From assembly GCA_037178625.1 (NCBI GenBank), contig CM074141.1, positions 1,984,001 through 2,048,000 of the forward strand: a stretch of 64,000 nucleotides of DNA, read 5' to 3'. The position numbers were made by a program, and so were the translations under genes. Positions 61,345 to 64,000 of the stretch are shown here, piece after piece (positions within the stretch are counted from its first letter, which is position 1; the number at the start of each line of letters is the position of its first letter). This DNA is from Skeletonema tropicum. Its lineage: Eukaryota; Bacillariophyta; Thalassiosirophyceae; Thalassiosirales; Thalassiosiraceae. The notes beneath the pieces are model-generated. The model saw only the letters and a list, made by a program, of their open reading frames with translations. It was not told the origin of the DNA and made no database searches.

Positions 61345-64000
61345 TTAAGATGATTCGAGAAATATGGCAAGTTCATCATTGACTTCAGAGAGATCTAGGT
61401 CCTCATGAATATGAGTCATTGCTGCGTGAAATGACGACAGATAGTAACCAGTTTCCCCATTCATTTTGGCAGGATCGCACATTGTTTGAAGTAGTGCACA
61501 GAGGGCTTGGGGACGCTCAATCTTTGCTTGGACGAAGCAGAATATAAATATGGGTAGAAAATCATCAGCTCCCAGAGTCTTTGTTTTCGTCACGACTTTT
61601 CCGTCAAAGAAAGTTGCTTTCAGGGAACACACTCCGCTCTTCAGCATCTAGATGGGTAATCTCTTTAGCTGCATCTACAATTGCACGCAGTTTCACACAG
61701 GGTAAAGTGCTTCGCCCAACACCTTCGTGAAGAATTTTTGAAACGGAACTCCAATCTGATCGGCTTCTATGCTCTTTGGGAATTCTGAAGAATGATTGTG
61801 GCTTGTTTTCTAAAGCTTTCATTTTGTGTTTCATTTCCATATCTTCGTTGAACCATGCGTAGACTAGGTATTTGGAAATGGTGCTTCTCAATGGGACATA
61901 GACTTCCAACTCAACTTGTTCTCGCACTGCCTCACGAAATAACTCGTCCCGTATTGAATTGTCTACATCATCGACAAGGCTGGCAAAGTCACGTCGTTGA
62001 GATATTGACATAAAATCTTCGTGGCATCCATCAATAATGAGGTCTTGAAGTTGATCTATAAAATCTCGAATCTTTTCCACATCAGCTGTAGCAACATCTT
62101 TGTTGACATTGAACTGAACAGATTGACGTTTTGTTGGTCCAAAGTTCATTGCTTCTGAGGTCACCTTTTGTCTCGCGGTATCCACAAAATGACTCACAAG
62201 CTTTTCAACCGATGGAAGCAGAAATATTCGATAGACATACCGTTGGATGGAACGCTTCAGGTGCATTCTTGCATTGCTGTCTTGCTCGGATTTTGAATCG
62301 GGCATTCGTTTCCCATATGAAATTTCATTGATGGCCACCTTGATTGTCCAATGTTAAATTTGCAGTGTCGCCATTGGTAAGTATAGTGTCACATCCAATG
62401 AACGTCTGCAAATGCACCTGCCTACTTCCGCCAAATATGGATTCAGTCGTCCACGATAAACGGATGCAAACAAATCACGTAAGAAATTTTCCAGCTGCTG
62501 ACGACGTGCTTGCTTGGTACTCTCAGATTCATTCGCCTCACTCGACATGCCCGGAAACCCCAGACTCCAACTAAACGAAGGAAATGGAATATCACCAATG
62601 GCCTTATCAATCCTCATCAAGGCATTCCGCAAATCTTTAAAGTCTGAAAAGTATCTCGCCGGAGCATACCACTCCACCCCACTCTCAATATCAAAACACC
62701 AAATCGTAAATGCAGTTCGACTCTTATTGTCCAAAAACGAATTGAGTATGCGCACACATACCGCCTTGCGAACTCCCACCAGTGGCACGTACAAATCACT
62801 TGCATCACCCATGGCTCGTTCCACCTGCAGTTCTGACGAAGGATACGCTACACCACCACCACCACCACCATTGGTCATGACACCACCACTACTACTACCC
62901 TTGGTCTCACCCAATATTAAATCTTGCACCTTGGCATCATCCTCATCCAATCCAGCATACAAATCCGCCAACACGGCAGCCTCCCTCGATATCCTCCGAT
63001 TGGTCCTCCTTGCCGGTGATACCAAGAACCCACGTGACAATCTCCAATCTTGTATCATGGGTGTCGACGGAGCATACGATCGTATACTCTTGGCCATTTT
63101 ATAATCAAAGAAGGGTGGGTAGGGATCATCATCGGTTAGAAATGATGCATAGTACGATGGTTCGACATCACGTGCATCCAATTGTGGTCGTAGGGTAAAG
63201 TCCGTGGCACGGAGGCGGAAGGATAATTTGGATTCCCATTGACGTGTCCGATCGGTGAAGATTCGTAGTTGTTGTGTGAGGAGTTGTTCGTCCTTGCCGT
63301 GTTGGATGATGCTTCGATCGGCGAGGGCTTTGGCGAATGGATGGATGTACGGTCCTTTTGGTTTGGGTTTGGGTCGTTGTTCTAACGGACTGTGGTAGTG
63401 CTGCTGTTGCTGCTGCTGTTGTGAAATGGACTGTTGTTTAGCCTCATGGCTATTATTACCCACTGCTGCTGCCCTCTTCTTTTCTGGCATTGGCACCTTC
63501 CTACTCGACTTACTACTCTGCAATTTTTCCAATAACTCTCTCACAACATCCCCATCCCGCTCACGTTGTACATGAAGTACCAATGGACTCTTTGCCGATG
63601 ATATTGCATCCCCCACACTCCGTAATACCTCCTCTGGATCTGCGGCAATGTGATCACTACTACTGACACTTGCGGAGGATAGATCGGGTACTTTGATCCC
63701 CTTTAAGAATGGTCGGCCGTTTAATCCCAAGAGTCGATCGCCGGGTTGTAATCCTGCTGCGTAGGCTGGACTCTTTGCATCTTCATCATTTAAATTGCTG
63801 TTGTTCGTGCTGCTGATACCTTCAATACTGTTACTGCCTATGTTATTGTCAATATCAACAACACCAGAATCATTCCAAAATTCCATCCTCGAACCATCCA
63901 ACCGTAACAACGCCTGAATATACACACACCCATCATACTCCCTCAATGACATTCCCAACCCACACCTAGAATGACGGTGTAGTATCCGACTAAAGCATTC
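61345..64000 (-). CDS. PDZ-PX-VPS9 protein (putative Rab GEF), 5' partial
   Basis: The frame is open to the window edge at 64000. The methionine at 63958 sits inside the PDZ loop (RCGLGMSLREYDGCVYI), so the true start is outside. Order: PDZ (to about LVLHVQRER); Ser/Gln-rich linker; a central region (RAMGDASDLYVPLVG); a PX domain (VCVRILNSF, ARYFSDFKDLRNAL, FPSFSWSLGF) that should bind phosphoinositides; then helices (HLKRSIQRYVYRIFLLPSV); and a VPS9 domain (LGADDFLPIFIFCFVQAKIE, MNGETGYYLSSFHAAMTHI), the catalytic core of Rab5-type exchange factors. Two breaks occur. One is an in-frame TAA at 62354-62356, removable as a 54-nt GT-AG intron. The other is a frame change near 61610-61645, removable as a 52-nt GT-AG intron that gives EERSTLGADDFLP. 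Both candidate acceptors are AAG rather than YAG, so mutation or sequence error is possible. Endosomal role inferred. Confidence 0.8.

Overview
This 64 kb window looks like nuclear DNA of a diatom, most likely a centric species. That is inference from gene families, introns and repeats; no rRNA or organelle marker is present. Supporting signs are a prokaryote-type class I fructose-bisphosphate aldolase, secreted Ser/Pro repeat proteins, a diatom-type BspA-like leucine-rich-repeat relic, arrays of CX4CX9CX2H zinc-finger-like repeats, short GT-AG introns (86, 87, 87 and 120 nt) and a very high load of transposons, MITEs and foldback repeats.

Layout. 0-3.4 kb: a secreted repeat protein (+) and a two-exon aldolase (-). 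3.7-6.6 kb: two adjacent long-inverted-repeat (foldback) elements. 6.7-9.0 kb: a broken Tudor-like gene and an ankyrin protein. 10-13 kb: a zinc-array gene split by a 1.85 kb insertion. 13.7-17.3 kb: a small MITE, an 828-bp inverted duplication of one gene (one arm frameshifted) and a strong hairpin. 17.6-20 kb: a zinc-array fragment and a decayed non-LTR-type retroelement. 20.3-25 kb: a 1,532-aa F-box/MSP/multi-pass membrane protein in two exons. 26.2-31.8 kb: a complete Mutator-like element with 89-bp near-identical termini, a spliced MULE transposase and a convergent second ORF that may be a 2-oxoglutarate/Fe(II) dioxygenase. 32.9-42.2 kb: more zinc-array genes and relics in both orientations, with a 1.8 kb inverted-repeat element. 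42.3-46.8 kb: a PIF/Harbinger-like MITE, a TTAA-ended inverted-repeat candidate and a pogo/Tc1-like element ending about 50 bp before the next gene. 46.8-54.7 kb: an AFG1-type ATPase, a double zinc-finger protein, an LRR relic and a SLC35A nucleotide-sugar transporter whose N-terminus was copied from the zinc-finger gene 4 kb away. 54.8-57.4 kb: a mariner/IS630-type element with 200-bp TIRs and a passenger gene. 57.9-59.4 kb: two convergent paralogous small proteins. 61.3-64 kb: a PDZ-PX-VPS9 protein (putative Rab5-type GEF) running off the window edge.

There is no operon logic. The housekeeping genes (aldolase, AFG1, transporter, VPS9 protein, F-box/MSP protein) are islands among mobile DNA. 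Many repeat-family genes carry single-base frameshifts, so they are relics, or the assembly has indel errors, or in some cases small introns were missed. Raw reads or RNA would decide. The observations I rate highest are the MULE-borne dioxygenase-like ORF, the F-box/MSP/membrane fusion, the zinc-array family and the chimeric transporter leader.
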